A stretch of DNA of 64,000 bases from Cardiocondyla obscurior (GCF_019399895.1 NW_027228811.1:41519-105518), one strand, 5' to 3'. Shown: positions 40,601 through 50,722, numbered from the stretch's first letter. Notes: generated by a model not told the origin, from the sequence alone. Made by a program: numbers and translations.

Positions 40601-41235
40601 ATACGGGCGATTTTGAGTTGCTTATGACGAGGCTCATCAGACTCCGGGTCCGGGATTTTAATTCCAAGGAGGCTCAAACCAGCCTTCCCAATGAAAGTTA
40701 AAGAAGACCCTGTGTCATAAAGCGCGGGGACTATCCCTACCGCGGAAACTGAGGTTCCGGGCCTAACGAAACGAAACGATAAAGTCAAAATCCATAAACT
40801 ACAATCTTCCTTAACCAAGGAATTACTTCTCGAAATTACTTGAGTGACGGGAACTAACCCGGATTCGCCACACAAGGACGTAACGATACGAGATATCCGC
40901 GTCTCGGACGCGACGTTGTCGGGAGTCCTAGACCGAATGCGTGACGGGACGCTACTGCCATTTTCTTCCCGCGAAGAATCTGACGACGATACGAGACGGA
41001 ACGATATTTCCGAAGAACTATCGGAAGTAGGAACGGTACCTAAATTCGACGCCGAGACCGAAACGGAAGTCACCGGCGTGCTCATTTCTATATGGAGGTC
41101 GGTACGGGAAACAAGAGTCGGATCGACCTCTACGACCGACTCCCTCTTCGTTTTTGTACAGTCGGGACACGAAGAAACGTGGACGTCGCGGCGTCCGCAA
41201 CGGTAGCAAAGAGACGCGTTCGAGGAACCGAACAC
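37606..41235 (-). CDS. Gypsy pol, proximal copy (protease, RT, RNase H, integrase)
   Basis: The frame is open for 1209 codons and identical in its body to the distal copy. Protease ALYDTGSSLTF, RT SKLDLKQAFLQVPL and VVFLDDILV, RNase H FVLQCDASHCGVGAALV, integrase zinc region GHLGVAKTHW...GCDVCQRVKPP and catalytic DVMGPFP, LLTDNATNF, NPTERANRN are all present. Its 5' end is altered: four one-base deletions in homopolymers at 41142-41257 destroy the frameshift site and shift gag, so normal Gag-Pol cannot be made from this unit. The stop TAA lies three bases inside the adjoining LTR. Confidence 0.9.
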   Translation of the reverse strand: MFGSSNASLCYRCGRRDVHVSSCPDCTKTKRESVVEVDPTLVSRTDLHIEMSTPVTSVSVSASNLGTVPTSDSSSEISFRLVSSSDSSREENGSSVPSRIRSRTPDNVASETRISRIVTSLCGESGLVPVTQVISRSNSLVKEDCSLWILTLSFRFVRPGTSVSAVGIVPALYDTGSSLTFIGKAGLSLLGIKIPDPESDEPRHKQLKIARMADGRTVPISFSYRFRFVLNDRKFEHEFFYLDSLSFPVVAGLDFIRRTGIVTDPLCNMYYYSDDPTRRFRFESPPLEQGFPSFSICSGIKEISASERAKLESVVSEGRESLRDSPGITSRITHRIDVGSSTPLKQRAYNYSAKVLEAMQSQLDEMLNTELVEPSHAAWASPVVMVRKAESYRFCIDFRRVNAITKKDSYPMPNINTLLDSLRQAAYLSKLDLKQAFLQVPLADEESRDITSFVVPGRGLFRFRVMPFGLTNSPATFQRLADSVFLDLYPQVVVFLDDILVCTGDLESHCRILREVFRRLKETGLRLNWEKCEFGCREARYLGYRVSQEGISVDRGKVEAVLSYPAPTNVAELRRFLGMAGWYRRFIPEFSTVVAPLTRLLRKQQEWKWSEEQVNSFETLKAALTSAPVLARPNFELPFVLQCDASHCGVGAALVQLQDGAEKVITYCSRSLSSAERNYSVTEKECLAIIYGIEKNREYVEGTEFVVHTDHSCLKWLLSLKNPTGRLARWVLRLQPYSFTVEYRKGKLNCVADALSRIPCQIDLAAITPGLPPTEQALDQCDSTRVEDEWYRRKAYRVRTSPEDHPDWKIEDDQLYYRRCSFLKDELRESGEEWKLVVPWELRSRILREGHDDLQAGHLGVAKTHWRIGRLYYWPGLYNDVVRYVRGCDVCQRVKPPNTAPQGLMYPRYLSTPWEKVSADVMGPFPRSSQGNKYLFVIEDLFTKWVELVPVRSITSSVLMSKFRTVILNRFGTPAVLLTDNATNFVSAAVKQLVKSCGMRHETTPLYHSQANPTERANRNVRQLIISYLDQSDHAKWDAYLGELQFALNSVAHGSTKHSPAFLNFGRELVPVNSYRREVTSSTEREDPQEAGTDEWAIRMSKLSELQHLVEQHLLKASTEQGSRYNLRRREPTFKIGDLVLRRAHHLSSSGDKVASKLFHKFVGPFKVTSVSPGGTCQLEESRGERTSKWHPSQLKLYHPPQPLEGGIV

Positions 41236-42496
41236 CGAGAAAATACATGCGGTCCCCGCAATTCCAACATTTTAAGGGAGACGAACTAGTCGACGTCGAT
41301 GCCGATGTCGACGCAGATGCCTCCGGCGCGACTGTGCAATTCGTCGTCGGAGAAGCTTTATCGCGAGATGCGCTCGCGCGTGGCGTTTTGACAGAAGGAG
41401 TCGGAGATTTCCGAGTTGAATTACTCGCGGAGGCAGCGCTCGCGATACTGTTTAACGGAGAAGATTTCGGGACGGCCGGGGGGCCACGCACGCTCGGACT
41501 TCGCTCCGAAGAAAACTTAGGACGCGATTCCTTTACCGCAACAACGCGGTTCGAACCGTCTGCCGCGAGCAGTTCCTCTTGCCGACAGAGGTCCGTTACA
41601 AATTGAATGAGATCCTCGTATTTCGGAATACTCTGACTTGGATGCTTTTGTTCGAATAAGCGTCGATTCGCCGCGTCTAAATGTCCTAGCGCTAACTGCA
41701 ATTTCATAAAATCCAACGGGTCAGCTAACCGCAATGAACTAAAAGAATTCCAATTCGTCTGATGGACAGACAAGAAACGCCTCAATTCCGGCAAGGAAGG
41801 ATCCCGAACCGGTTTGAACTCGAGAATTTTACTAACGAAATGACTAGCAAGACGACGCTGATTGTTATACCGCATCTTGAGAGCTTCCCTGGCCAAGGGG
41901 TATCCGGAATCATCTAGCGGAAAGCCTGATATCACGGCGAGAGCCTCTCCTTTCAAGCTCGACTTCAAATATTGAAGTTTCTGTACGGCACTGAGCCTCC
42001 TCTCGTTGTGGACCAACGAGTCAAACAACGACGCGAACTCCAACCATTCGTCCGTTTTCCCTGAAAACGACGGGAGCGGTATGCGCGGGAGCTGGGGCGC
42101 GTGAGGGCTCACAGATTGTTCGGTAGGCGCGGATTCCGTCGGAGCGCGAGTCTGCTGTCTCAAATTGAGGTAGGTGGACGTGATTGTGTCAATCAGATCC
42201 ACGAAAGCGATCGTCGGTTTGCCCACATCTATTTGATGCTGAGGATCACCTACGTCGGCGTTGTACTCCCGAATTTTCTGATTAAGTACGTCCAACCTCG
42301 CCTCGATTTTCTTTAACCTCTCATACCGGGGTGTGAGAGAACTTACATTTGCGACGGTCGCGGATCTAAACTTATTATATGTGTCCGTCACAATTTCAAA
42401 GAGCATTTCCCGCTCCGACAGTAATATTCTACTACGTCTCAGAACAGGAGACGAAACCGCGGGAGACTCCGGTTCTACCACCGCCGGAATAGACAT
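41018..42496 (-). pseudogene. Gypsy gag, proximal copy, frameshifted at the zinc knuckles
   Basis: Starts MSIPAVVEPESPAVSSP. The central region (PLPSFSGKTDEWLEFASLF, LQYLKSSLKGEALAVISGF) is of the DUF1759 type. At the first knuckle CWNCG the frame shifts because the C run at 41254-41257 has four instead of five bases, so the second half of the knuckles is lost. The distal copy shows the intact version. Confidence 0.9.
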
Positions 42497-42560
42497 TTTA
42501 ATACCCGTATATTAACGCAAATACTTGAAATTTTAACTTCACGAAACGATATTTTAATTT

Positions 42561-42573
42561 ACGTTGGGCGCCA
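42561..42573 (-). promoter_or_regulatory. Gypsy primer-binding site, proximal copy
   Basis: On the minus strand TGGCGCCCAACGT starts seven bases after the LTR. It equals the first 13 bases of the tRNA-Lys(1,2)-type site known from some retroviruses (recalled). Confidence 0.75.
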
Positions 42574-42580
42574 TTTTCTT

Positions 42581-44164
42581 TGTGCTAAATTAATTTTTTC
42601 TTCTATTTAATTTTTGGGAAAACAAAATCAACGTTTCAAAATTTTTAAATTGCCTTTATCAAAGTCGGGGATGAACCCGCGACTCTGCCAGGAACGCAAA
42701 TAACAAGCTTAGCACCGGCTATAATTTAGCACAAATCAAGATACGCAATGCTACGGAAAGATACACACGGAACGCAAGAAAATACGCAGCGCAACGGAAA
42801 GGTATGCGCACGGAACGCAAGAGAATACGCAGCGCAACGGAAAGGTATGCGCACGGAACGCAAGAGAATACGCAGCGCAACGGAAAGGTATGCGCACGGA
42901 ACGCAAGAAAATACGCGACGCAACGGAAAAGATAAACGCACGGAACGCAAGAAAATACGCGACGCAACGGAAAAGATTAACGCACGGAACGCTAGAAGAT
43001 ACGCGACGCAACGGAAAAGATAAACGCACGGAACGCAAGAAAATACGCGACGCAACGGAAAAGATAAACGCACGGAACGCAAGAAAATACGCGACGCAAC
43101 GGAAAAGATTAACGCACGGAACGCTAGAAGATACGCGACGCAACGGTAAAGATAAACGCACGGAACGCTAGAAGAAACCGGGGTTGTCGGCACGCGGCGA
43201 TACATTCCCCGCCCCCGGGTACCCCTCCGAGAACAGGTCGGATTCCGAAATTTTCCCAGCACGCGCGCAAGGCGTGTCACGACAGCCCCGAATTCTTTTC
43301 CGAAACCACCCCCCTTTACCCCGGGGCCTCACGCAGCACGCACGCAAATACTCGCCGCACGCCGTCTTCACGTGCTGATCACGATTCGACGTCCCACGTC
43401 GCGATGAACACGGCACTCCGCCGATTACAGCTTTCCCTCGGTGGTTGGGTGTACTCAAAAAGAGCCGGTATAGTCCCGCGGCGCGGCGGTATCCGTCGTC
43501 GCCGTCCTCAACTCTCCTCTGCTGCGGTGCTTGCGCTGGCACCCCGTGCCGGTCACGTGATCGGTAGCTCCTCGCCGATTTTCTCCCAAAAGAGCAGTGG
43601 CTCAAGATTGCCAGCCCCTGGCCGGAACCTGTTTGTTAAAAACAAAATTACTTTTCCGGTACCGGGCGACTCCTGGCCCTTCGTCACGAAACGGCACTCA
43701 CGGTACGGCACGTGATACCCGCGTGCTCAGCAGCTCGCCGGTCGCTCTCCCTTGTCGTTAGTCCCGCCGGGCGGAAAATTCATGATCGACGTCGGCGAAA
43801 GCACTCAAGCCCTCCATGGGCGGAAAATTCATGATCGAAGTCGGCGAAAGCACTCAAGCCCTCCATGGGCGGAAAATCCATGATCGAAGGCGGCGAGAGC
43901 ACTCAAGCCCTCCATGGGCGGAAAATTTATGGACGAAGTCGGCGAAAGCCTCCTCACTGTCTCGTCGTCGGTCCCGTCGCAGAGTTTTGCACCTCGGTCC
44001 TTGTACGACTGCCCCGAGACTCGCGAACGGGCCCGTTGCCAGGCCAACCGCGCCGACGCAATACTCCTTACGGTACCGGTACCGTCAATTTTCGCGAGTC
44101 GGTAAACCGCTAGGTCGGTAAGCCGACACCGAAACCGCGAGATAACGTAGTTTTTCCCGTTACA
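42581..44164 (-). repeat. Gypsy LTR 2 (shared middle LTR), 1584 bp
   Basis: Same ends as LTR 1. It serves as 3' LTR of the distal unit and 5' LTR of the proximal unit. No target duplication flanks it. Confidence 0.95.
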
Positions 44165-47100
44165 CAATACCCCCCTCCAGCGGTTGAGGTGGATGGTATA
44201 ATTTTAGTTGTGACGGATGCCATTTGCTGGTTCGTTCTCCACGGCTTTCTTCCAGCTGGCAGGTGCCCCCTGGGCTAACGGAGGTAACCTTGAACGGTCC
44301 CACAAACTTGTGGAATAATTTGGAGGCCACCTTATCCCCCGAAGACGACAAATGATGAGCTCGACGGAGCACTAAGTCTCCAATCTTGAACGTCGGTTCT
44401 CGACGGCGCAAGTTATAGCGTGATCCTTGCTCCGTGCTAGCCTTCAACAAATGTTGCTCCACTAGGTGTTGCAACTCAGAGAGCTTGGACATTCGAATAG
44501 CCCATTCGTCGGTGCCTGCCTCCTGCGGATCTTCACGTTCGGTACTTGACGTGACTTCTCGACGATAAGAATTTACCGGTACCAGTTCTCGGCCAAAATT
44601 AAGAAAGGCGGGAGAGTGTTTCGTGGAGCCATGCGCTACGCTATTCAATGCGAACTGCAATTCGCCGAGATACGCATCCCATTTCGCGTGGTCACTTTGG
44701 TCGAGATAGCTGATTATCAGCTGCCGAACATTCCTGTTCGCTCTTTCCGTGGGGTTCGCCTGCGAGTGATACAACGGCGTTGTCTCGTGCCGCATCCCAC
44801 ACGACTTAACTAATTGCTTCACAGCAGCGCTCACAAAGTTCGTCGCGTTATCAGTTAACAATACGGCAGGCGTGCCAAAACGGTTTAAAATAACGGTACG
44901 GAATTTAGACATAAGCACGGACGACGTGATACTTCGAACGGGTACTAGCTCCACCCATTTTGTGAACAAATCTTCAATGACGAAAAGATACTTGTTGCCC
45001 TGGGAACTGCGTGGAAACGGTCCCATTACATCCGCCGATACCTTTTCCCATGGAGTAGAAAGGTACCGCGGGTACATCAAACCTTGCGGAGCTGTGTTGG
45101 GCGGCTTCACCCTTTGACAGACATCGCAGCCTCGCACGTAGCGCACCACATCATTATATAAACCGGGCCAATAGTAGAGGCGACCGATTCTCCAGTGTGT
45201 CTTCGCCACTCCTAAGTGACCTGCCTGAAGATCGTCGTGGCCTTCTCTCAGAATGCGAGAGCGTAACTCCCACGGTACAACGAGCTTCCACTCTTCGCCT
45301 GATTCCCTCAGCTCATCCTTGAGGAAGGAACAGCGTCGATAATAGAGTTGATCGTCCTCAATCTTCCAGTCGGGATGATCTTCCGGGCTGGTCCGTACAC
45401 GATACGCTTTACGCCGATACCATTCATCCTCTACTCGCGTAGAATCACATTGATCCAGCGCCTGTTCCGTCGGAGGAAGCCCCGGGGTAATCGCAGCGAG
45501 ATCGATTTGACATGGTATACGCGACAGGGCGTCCGCTACGCAATTCAGTTTGCCCTTACGGTATTCAACGGTAAACGAGTACGGTTGCAAACGCAAGACC
45601 CAGCGGGCTAAGCGACCTGTCGGGTTTTTCAAACTTAAAAGCCACTTGAGACAAGAGTGGTCGGTATGGACTACGAATTCGGTACCTTCAACATACTCTC
45701 GATTCTTTTCAATGCCATATATTATAGCGAGACACTCTTTCTCCGTCACCGAATAATTACGCTCCGCGCTTGACAAAGAACGTGAGCAATACGTGATTAC
45801 TTTCTCCGCGCCATCCTGAAGTTGAACTAACGCTGCTCCGACACCGCAGTGACTCGCGTCACATTGCAAAACGAACGGGAGCTCGAAATTGGGACGAGCC
45901 AATACAGGGGCGGACGTCAGGGCCGCTTTTAACGTTTCGAAAGAGTTGACCTGTTCCTCTGACCACTTCCACTCCTGCTGTTTGCGCAACAGTCGAGTGA
46001 GCGGAGCTACTACGGTAGAAAACTCCGGAATAAACCGGCGATACCAACCCGCCATACCTAGAAATCGGCGAAGCTCAGCCACGTTCGTGGGAGCTGGATA
46101 CGAAAGAACTGCCTCGACCTTCCCGCGATCCACGCTAATTCCTTCTTGGCTAACGCGATACCCAAGGTAACGCGCTTCCCGGCATCCGAATTCACATTTC
46201 TCCCAGTTCAGACGGAGCCCAGTCTCCTTTAGTCTACGAAATACCTCACGGAGAATTCTACAATGACTTTCTAAGTCTCCGGTACAAACTAAAATATCGT
46301 CCAAAAATACCACTACTTGTGGGTACAAATCCAGAAAAACAGAGTCAGCAAGACGCTGAAACGTAGCCGGACTGTTGGTCAAGCCAAACGGCATAACCCG
46401 AAAACGAAATAAACCTCTACCCGGTACTACAAATGAAGTAATGTCGCGACTTTCCTCATCCGCCAGAGGGACCTGAAGAAAAGCCTGTTTTAAATCTAAC
46501 TTAGACAGATAGGCCGCCTGACGAAGGCTATCTAACAAAGTATTAATATTTGGCATAGGATAAGAATCCTTTTTCGTAATCGCGTTTACGCGCCTAAAAT
46601 CTATACAAAAACGATACGATTCCGCTTTGCGCACCATTACTACTGGAGAAGCCCACGCCGCGTGGCTGGGTTCCACCAATTCCGTATTTAACATTTCGTC
46701 GAGTTGAGACTGCATCGCCTCTAGCACCTTAGCCGAATAATTATACGCCCTTTGCTTCAACGGGGTAGACGAACCGACGTCAATGCGATGCGTTATTCTC
46801 GACGTTATTCCCGGAGAATCACGAAGACTCTCGCGTCCTTCCGACACGACGCTCTCTAGCTTAGCTCTCTCGGAGGCCGATATTTCCTTTATACCGCTAC
46901 AAATAGAGAACGAAGGAAAACCCTGCTCCAACGGAGGTGACTCAAAACGAAACCGACGAGTAGGATCGTCAGAATAATAATACATATTACAGAGAGGGTC
47001 CGTAACAATACCAGTGCGCCTGATAAAATCTAAACCCGCTACAACAGGAAACGAAAGAGAATCCAGATAGAAAAATTCGTGTTCGAATTTTCTATCATTT

Positions 47101-47828
47101 AATACAAAACGGAAACGATACGAGAACGATATTGGCACTGTACGGCCATCCGCCATACGGGCGATTTTGAGTTGCTTATGACGAGGCTCATCAGACTCCG
47201 GGTCCGGGATTTTAATTCCAAGGAGGCTCAAACCAGCCTTCCCAATGAAAGTTAAAGAAGACCCTGTGTCATAAAGCGCGGGGACTATCCCTACCGCGGA
47301 AACTGAGGTTCCGGGCCTAACGAAACGAAACGATAAAGTCAAAATCCATAAACTACAATCTTCCTTAACCAAGGAATTACTTCTCGAAATTACTTGAGTG
47401 ACGGGAACTAACCCGGATTCGCCACACAAGGACGTAACGATACGAGATATCCGCGTCTCGGACGCGACGTTGTCGGGAGTCCTAGACCGAATGCGTGACG
47501 GGACGCTACTGCCATTTTCTTCCCGCGAAGAATCTGACGACGATACGAGACGGAACGATATTTCCGAAGAACTATCGGAAGTAGGAACGGTACCTAAATT
47601 CGACGCCGAGACCGAAACGGAAGTCACCGGCGTGCTCATTTCTATATGGAGGTCGGTACGGGAAACAAGAGTCGGATCGACCTCTACGACCGACTCCCCT
47701 CTTCGTTTTTTGTACAGTCGGGACACGAAGAAACGTGGACGTCGCGGCGTCCGCAACGGTAGCAAAAGAGACGCGTTCGAGGAACCGAACACCGAGAAAA
47801 TACATGCGGTCCCCCGCAATTCCAACAT
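44160..47828 (-). CDS. Gypsy pol, distal intact copy
   Basis: 1222 codons, entered by -1 frameshift at 47705-47711. Protease Asp187-Thr-Gly (YDTGSS), RT with FLDD at 508-511, RNase H at roughly 640-770, integrase at roughly 860-1100 with the zinc region and D, D, E motifs (DVMGPFP, LTDNATNF, PTERANRN), then a C-terminal KIGDLVLRRAHHLSSSGDK region without a clear chromodomain. No env ORF follows. The stop TAA uses bases of the LTR start. All catalytic residues I could check are intact, so this unit with LTRs 2 and 3 looks competent. Confidence 0.95.
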   Translation of the reverse strand: MLELRGTACIFSVFGSSNASLLLPLRTPRRPRFFVSRLYKKRRGESVVEVDPTLVSRTDLHIEMSTPVTSVSVSASNLGTVPTSDSSSEISFRLVSSSDSSREENGSSVPSRIRSRTPDNVASETRISRIVTSLCGESGLVPVTQVISRSNSLVKEDCSLWILTLSFRFVRPGTSVSAVGIVPALYDTGSSLTFIGKAGLSLLGIKIPDPESDEPRHKQLKIARMADGRTVPISFSYRFRFVLNDRKFEHEFFYLDSLSFPVVAGLDFIRRTGIVTDPLCNMYYYSDDPTRRFRFESPPLEQGFPSFSICSGIKEISASERAKLESVVSEGRESLRDSPGITSRITHRIDVGSSTPLKQRAYNYSAKVLEAMQSQLDEMLNTELVEPSHAAWASPVVMVRKAESYRFCIDFRRVNAITKKDSYPMPNINTLLDSLRQAAYLSKLDLKQAFLQVPLADEESRDITSFVVPGRGLFRFRVMPFGLTNSPATFQRLADSVFLDLYPQVVVFLDDILVCTGDLESHCRILREVFRRLKETGLRLNWEKCEFGCREARYLGYRVSQEGISVDRGKVEAVLSYPAPTNVAELRRFLGMAGWYRRFIPEFSTVVAPLTRLLRKQQEWKWSEEQVNSFETLKAALTSAPVLARPNFELPFVLQCDASHCGVGAALVQLQDGAEKVITYCSRSLSSAERNYSVTEKECLAIIYGIEKNREYVEGTEFVVHTDHSCLKWLLSLKNPTGRLARWVLRLQPYSFTVEYRKGKLNCVADALSRIPCQIDLAAITPGLPPTEQALDQCDSTRVEDEWYRRKAYRVRTSPEDHPDWKIEDDQLYYRRCSFLKDELRESGEEWKLVVPWELRSRILREGHDDLQAGHLGVAKTHWRIGRLYYWPGLYNDVVRYVRGCDVCQRVKPPNTAPQGLMYPRYLSTPWEKVSADVMGPFPRSSQGNKYLFVIEDLFTKWVELVPVRSITSSVLMSKFRTVILNRFGTPAVLLTDNATNFVSAAVKQLVKSCGMRHETTPLYHSQANPTERANRNVRQLIISYLDQSDHAKWDAYLGELQFALNSVAHGSTKHSPAFLNFGRELVPVNSYRREVTSSTEREDPQEAGTDEWAIRMSKLSELQHLVEQHLLKASTEQGSRYNLRRREPTFKIGDLVLRRAHHLSSSGDKVASKLFHKFVGPFKVTSVSPGGTCQLEESRGERTSKWHPSQLKLYHPPQPLEGGIV

Positions 47829-49054
47829 TTTAAGGGAGACGAACTAGTCGACGTCGATGCCGATGTCGACGCAGATGCCTCCGGCGCGACTGTGCAATTC
47901 GTCGTCGGAGAAGCTTTATCGCGAGATGCGCTCGCGCGTGGCGTTTTGACAGAAGGAGTCGGAGATTTCCGAGTTGAATTACTCGCGGAGGCAGCGCTCG
48001 CGATACTGTTTAACGGAGAAGATTTCGGGACGGCCGGGGGGCCACGCACGCTCGGACTTCGCTCCGAAGAAAACTTAGGACGCGATTCCTTTACCGCAAC
48101 AACGCGGTTCGAACCGTCTGCCGCGAGCAGTTCCTCTTGCCGACAGAGGTCCGTTACAAATTGAATGAGATCCTCGTATTTCGGAATACTCTGACTTGGA
48201 TGCTTTTGTTCGAATAAGCGTCGATTCGCCGCGTCTAAATGTCCTAGCGCTAACTGCAATTTCATAAAATCCAACGGGTCAGCTAACCGCAATGAACTAA
48301 AAGAATTCCAATTCGTCTGATGGACAGACAAGAAACGCCTCAATTCCGGCAAGGAAGGATCCCGAACCGGTTTGAACTCGAGAATTTTACTAACGAAATG
48401 ACTAGCAAGACGACGCTGATTGTTATACCGCATCTTGAGAGCTTCCCTGGCCAAGGGGTATCCGGAATCATCTAGCGGAAAGCCTGATATCACGGCGAGA
48501 GCCTCTCCTTTCAAGCTCGACTTCAAATATTGAAGTTTCTGTACGGCACTGAGCCTCCTCTCGTTGTGGACCAACGAGTCAAACAACGACGCGAACTCCA
48601 ACCATTCGTCCGTTTTCCCTGAAAACGACGGGAGCGGTATGCGCGGGAGCTGGGGCGCGTGAGGGCTCACAGATTGTTCGGTAGGCGCGGATTCCGTCGG
48701 AGCGCGAGTCTGCTGTCTCAAATTGAGGTAGGTGGACGTGATTGTGTCAATCAGATCCACGAAAGCGATCGTCGGTTTGCCCACATCTATTTGATGCTGA
48801 GGATCACCTACGTCGGCGTTGTACTCCCGAATTTTCTGATTAAGTACGTCCAACCTCGCCTCGATTTTCTTTAACCTCTCATACCGGGGTGTGAGAGAAC
48901 TTACATTTGCGACGGTCGCGGATCTAAACTTATTATATGTGTCCGTCACAATTTCAAAGAGCATTTCCCGCTCCGACAGTAATATTCTACTACGTCTCAG
49001 AACAGGAGACGAAACCGCGGGAGACTCCGGTTCTACCACCGCCGGAATAGACAT
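47684..49054 (-). CDS. Gypsy gag, distal intact copy
   Basis: 456 residues. Residues about 1-30 are a Pro/Ser leader, then a helical region (EMLFEIVTDTYNKFRSATVA), a DUF1759-like core (PLPSFSGKTDEWLEFASLF; EALKMRYNNQRRLASHFVSK), a basic/Ser linker and two Cys/His knuckles (CWNCGGPHVFSRC; CYRCGRRDVHVSSC). It forms the particle and binds genomic RNA. The TAG at 47684-47686 lies 18 bases after the slippery heptamer. A DUF1759 core is best known from BEL/Pao Gag, whereas the pol here has Gypsy order. Confidence 0.9.
   Translation of the reverse strand: MSIPAVVEPESPAVSSPVLRRSRILLSEREMLFEIVTDTYNKFRSATVANVSSLTPRYERLKKIEARLDVLNQKIREYNADVGDPQHQIDVGKPTIAFVDLIDTITSTYLNLRQQTRAPTESAPTEQSVSPHAPQLPRIPLPSFSGKTDEWLEFASLFDSLVHNERRLSAVQKLQYLKSSLKGEALAVISGFPLDDSGYPLAREALKMRYNNQRRLASHFVSKILEFKPVRDPSLPELRRFLSVHQTNWNSFSSLRLADPLDFMKLQLALGHLDAANRRLFEQKHPSQSIPKYEDLIQFVTDLCRQEELLAADGSNRVVAVKESRPKFSSERSPSVRGPPAVPKSSPLNSIASAASASNSTRKSPTPSVKTPRASASRDKASPTTNCTVAPEASASTSASTSTSSSPLKCWNCGGPHVFSRCSVPRTRLFCYRCGRRDVHVSSCPDCTKNEEGSRS
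47705..47711 (-). promoter_or_regulatory. Programmed -1 frameshift heptamer A AAA AAC
   Basis: In the gag frame the codons ACA AAA AAC form the canonical X XXY YYZ slippery site. Slipping back one base enters the pol frame directly. In the proximal copy one A is missing at 41151-41155, which removes the site. Confidence 0.85.
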
Positions 49055-49118
49055 TTTAATACCCGTATATTAACGCAAATACTTGAAATTTTAACTTCAC
49101 GAAACGATATTTTAATTT

Positions 49119-49131
49119 ACGTTGGGCGCCA
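49119..49131 (-). promoter_or_regulatory. Gypsy primer-binding site, distal copy
   Basis: TGGCGCCCAACGT on the minus strand, seven bases inside LTR 3; identical to the proximal copy. Confidence 0.75.
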
Positions 49132-49138
49132 TTTTCTT

Positions 49139-50722
49139 TGTGCTAAATTAATTTTTTCTTCTATTTAATTTTGGGGAAAACAAAATCAACGTTTCAAAAT
49201 TTTTAAATTGCCTTTATCAAAGTCGGGGATGAACCCGCGACTCTGCCAGGAACGCAAATAACAAGCTTAGCACCGGCTATAATTTAGCACAAATCAAGAT
49301 ACGCAATGCTACGGAAAGATACACACGGAACGCAAGAAAATACGCAGCGCAACGGAAAGGTATGCGCACGGAACGCAAGAGAATACGCAGCGCAACGGAA
49401 AGGTATGCGCACGGAACGCAAGAGAATACGCAGCGCAACGGAAAGGTATGCGCACGGAACGCAAGAAAATACGCGACGCAACGGAAAAGATAAACGCACG
49501 GAACGCAAGAAAATACGCGACGCAACGGAAAAGATTAACGCACGGAACGCTAGAAGATACGCGACGCAACGGAAAAGATAAACGCACGGAACGCAAGAAA
49601 ATACGCGACGCAACGGAAAAGATAAACGCACGGAACGCAAGAAAATACGCGACGCAACGGAAAAGATTAACGCACGGAACGCTAGAAGATACGCGACGCA
49701 ACGGTAAAGATAAACGCACGGAACGCTAGAAGAAACCGGGGTTGTCGGCACGCGGCGATACATTCCCCGCCCCCGGGTACCCCTCCGAGAACAGGTCGGA
49801 TTCCGAAATTTTCCCAGCACGCGCGCAAGGCGTGTCACGACAGCCCCGAATTCTTTTCCGAAACCACCCCCCTTTACCCCGGGGCCTCACGCAGCACGCA
49901 CGCAAATACTCGCCGCACGCCGTCTTCACGTGCTGATCACGATTCGACGTCCCACGTCGCGATGAACACGGCACTCCGCCGATTACAGCTTTCCCTCGGT
50001 GGTTGGGTGTACTCAAAAAGAGCCGGTATAGTCCCGCGGCGCGGCGGTATCCGTCGTCGCCGTCCTCAACTCTCCTCTGCTGCGGTGCTTGCGCTGGCAC
50101 CCCGTGCCGGTCACGTGATCGGTAGCTCCTCGCCGATTTTCTCCCAAAAGAGCAGTGGCTCAAGATTGCCAGCCCCTGGCCGGAACCTGTTTGTTAAAAA
50201 CAAAATTACTTTTCCGGTACCGGGCGACTCCTGGCCCTTCGTCACGAAACGGCACTCACGGTACGGCACGTGATACCCGCGTGCTCAGCAGCTCGCCGGT
50301 CGCTCTCCCTTGTCGTTAGTCCCGCCGGGCGGAAAATTCATGATCGACGTCGGCGAAAGCACTCAAGCCCTCCATGGGCGGAAAATTCATGATCGAAGTC
50401 GGCGAAAGCACTCAAGCCCTCCATGGGCGGAAAATCCATGATCGAAGGCGGCGAGAGCACTCAAGCCCTCCATGGGCGGAAAATTTATGGACGAAGTCGG
50501 CGAAAGCCTCCTCACTGTCTCGTCGTCGGTCCCGTCGCAGAGTTTTGCACCTCGGTCCTTGTACGACTGCCCCGAGACTCGCGAACGGGCCCGTTGCCAG
50601 GCCAACCGCGCCGACGCAATACTCCTTACGGTACCGGTACCGCCAATTTTCGCGAGTCGGTAAACCGCTAGGTCGGTAAGCCGACACCGAAACCGCGAGA
50701 TAACGTAGTTTTTCCCGTTACA
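49139..50722 (-). repeat. Gypsy LTR 3 (terminal 5' LTR), 1584 bp
   Basis: Almost identical to LTR 2 (I see a T/G indel swap near the plus-strand left end and one C/T change near 50642). Followed by ACAA at 50723-50726. Confidence 0.95.

Larger units (their letters stand above)
35939..50722 (-). mobile_element. Tandem Gypsy element: LTR-internal-LTR-internal-LTR; TSD ACAA
   Basis: Three LTRs (35939-37610, 42581-44164, 49139-50722) alternate with two internal regions (37611-42580 and 44165-49138), all in minus orientation. ACAA stands at 35935-35938 and 50723-50726 and nowhere at the inner junctions, so this is one insertion whose middle LTR is shared. The internal regions differ in length by only four bases. 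This arrangement arises by LTR-LTR unequal exchange or by integration of a tandem DNA copy. Confidence 0.95.
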
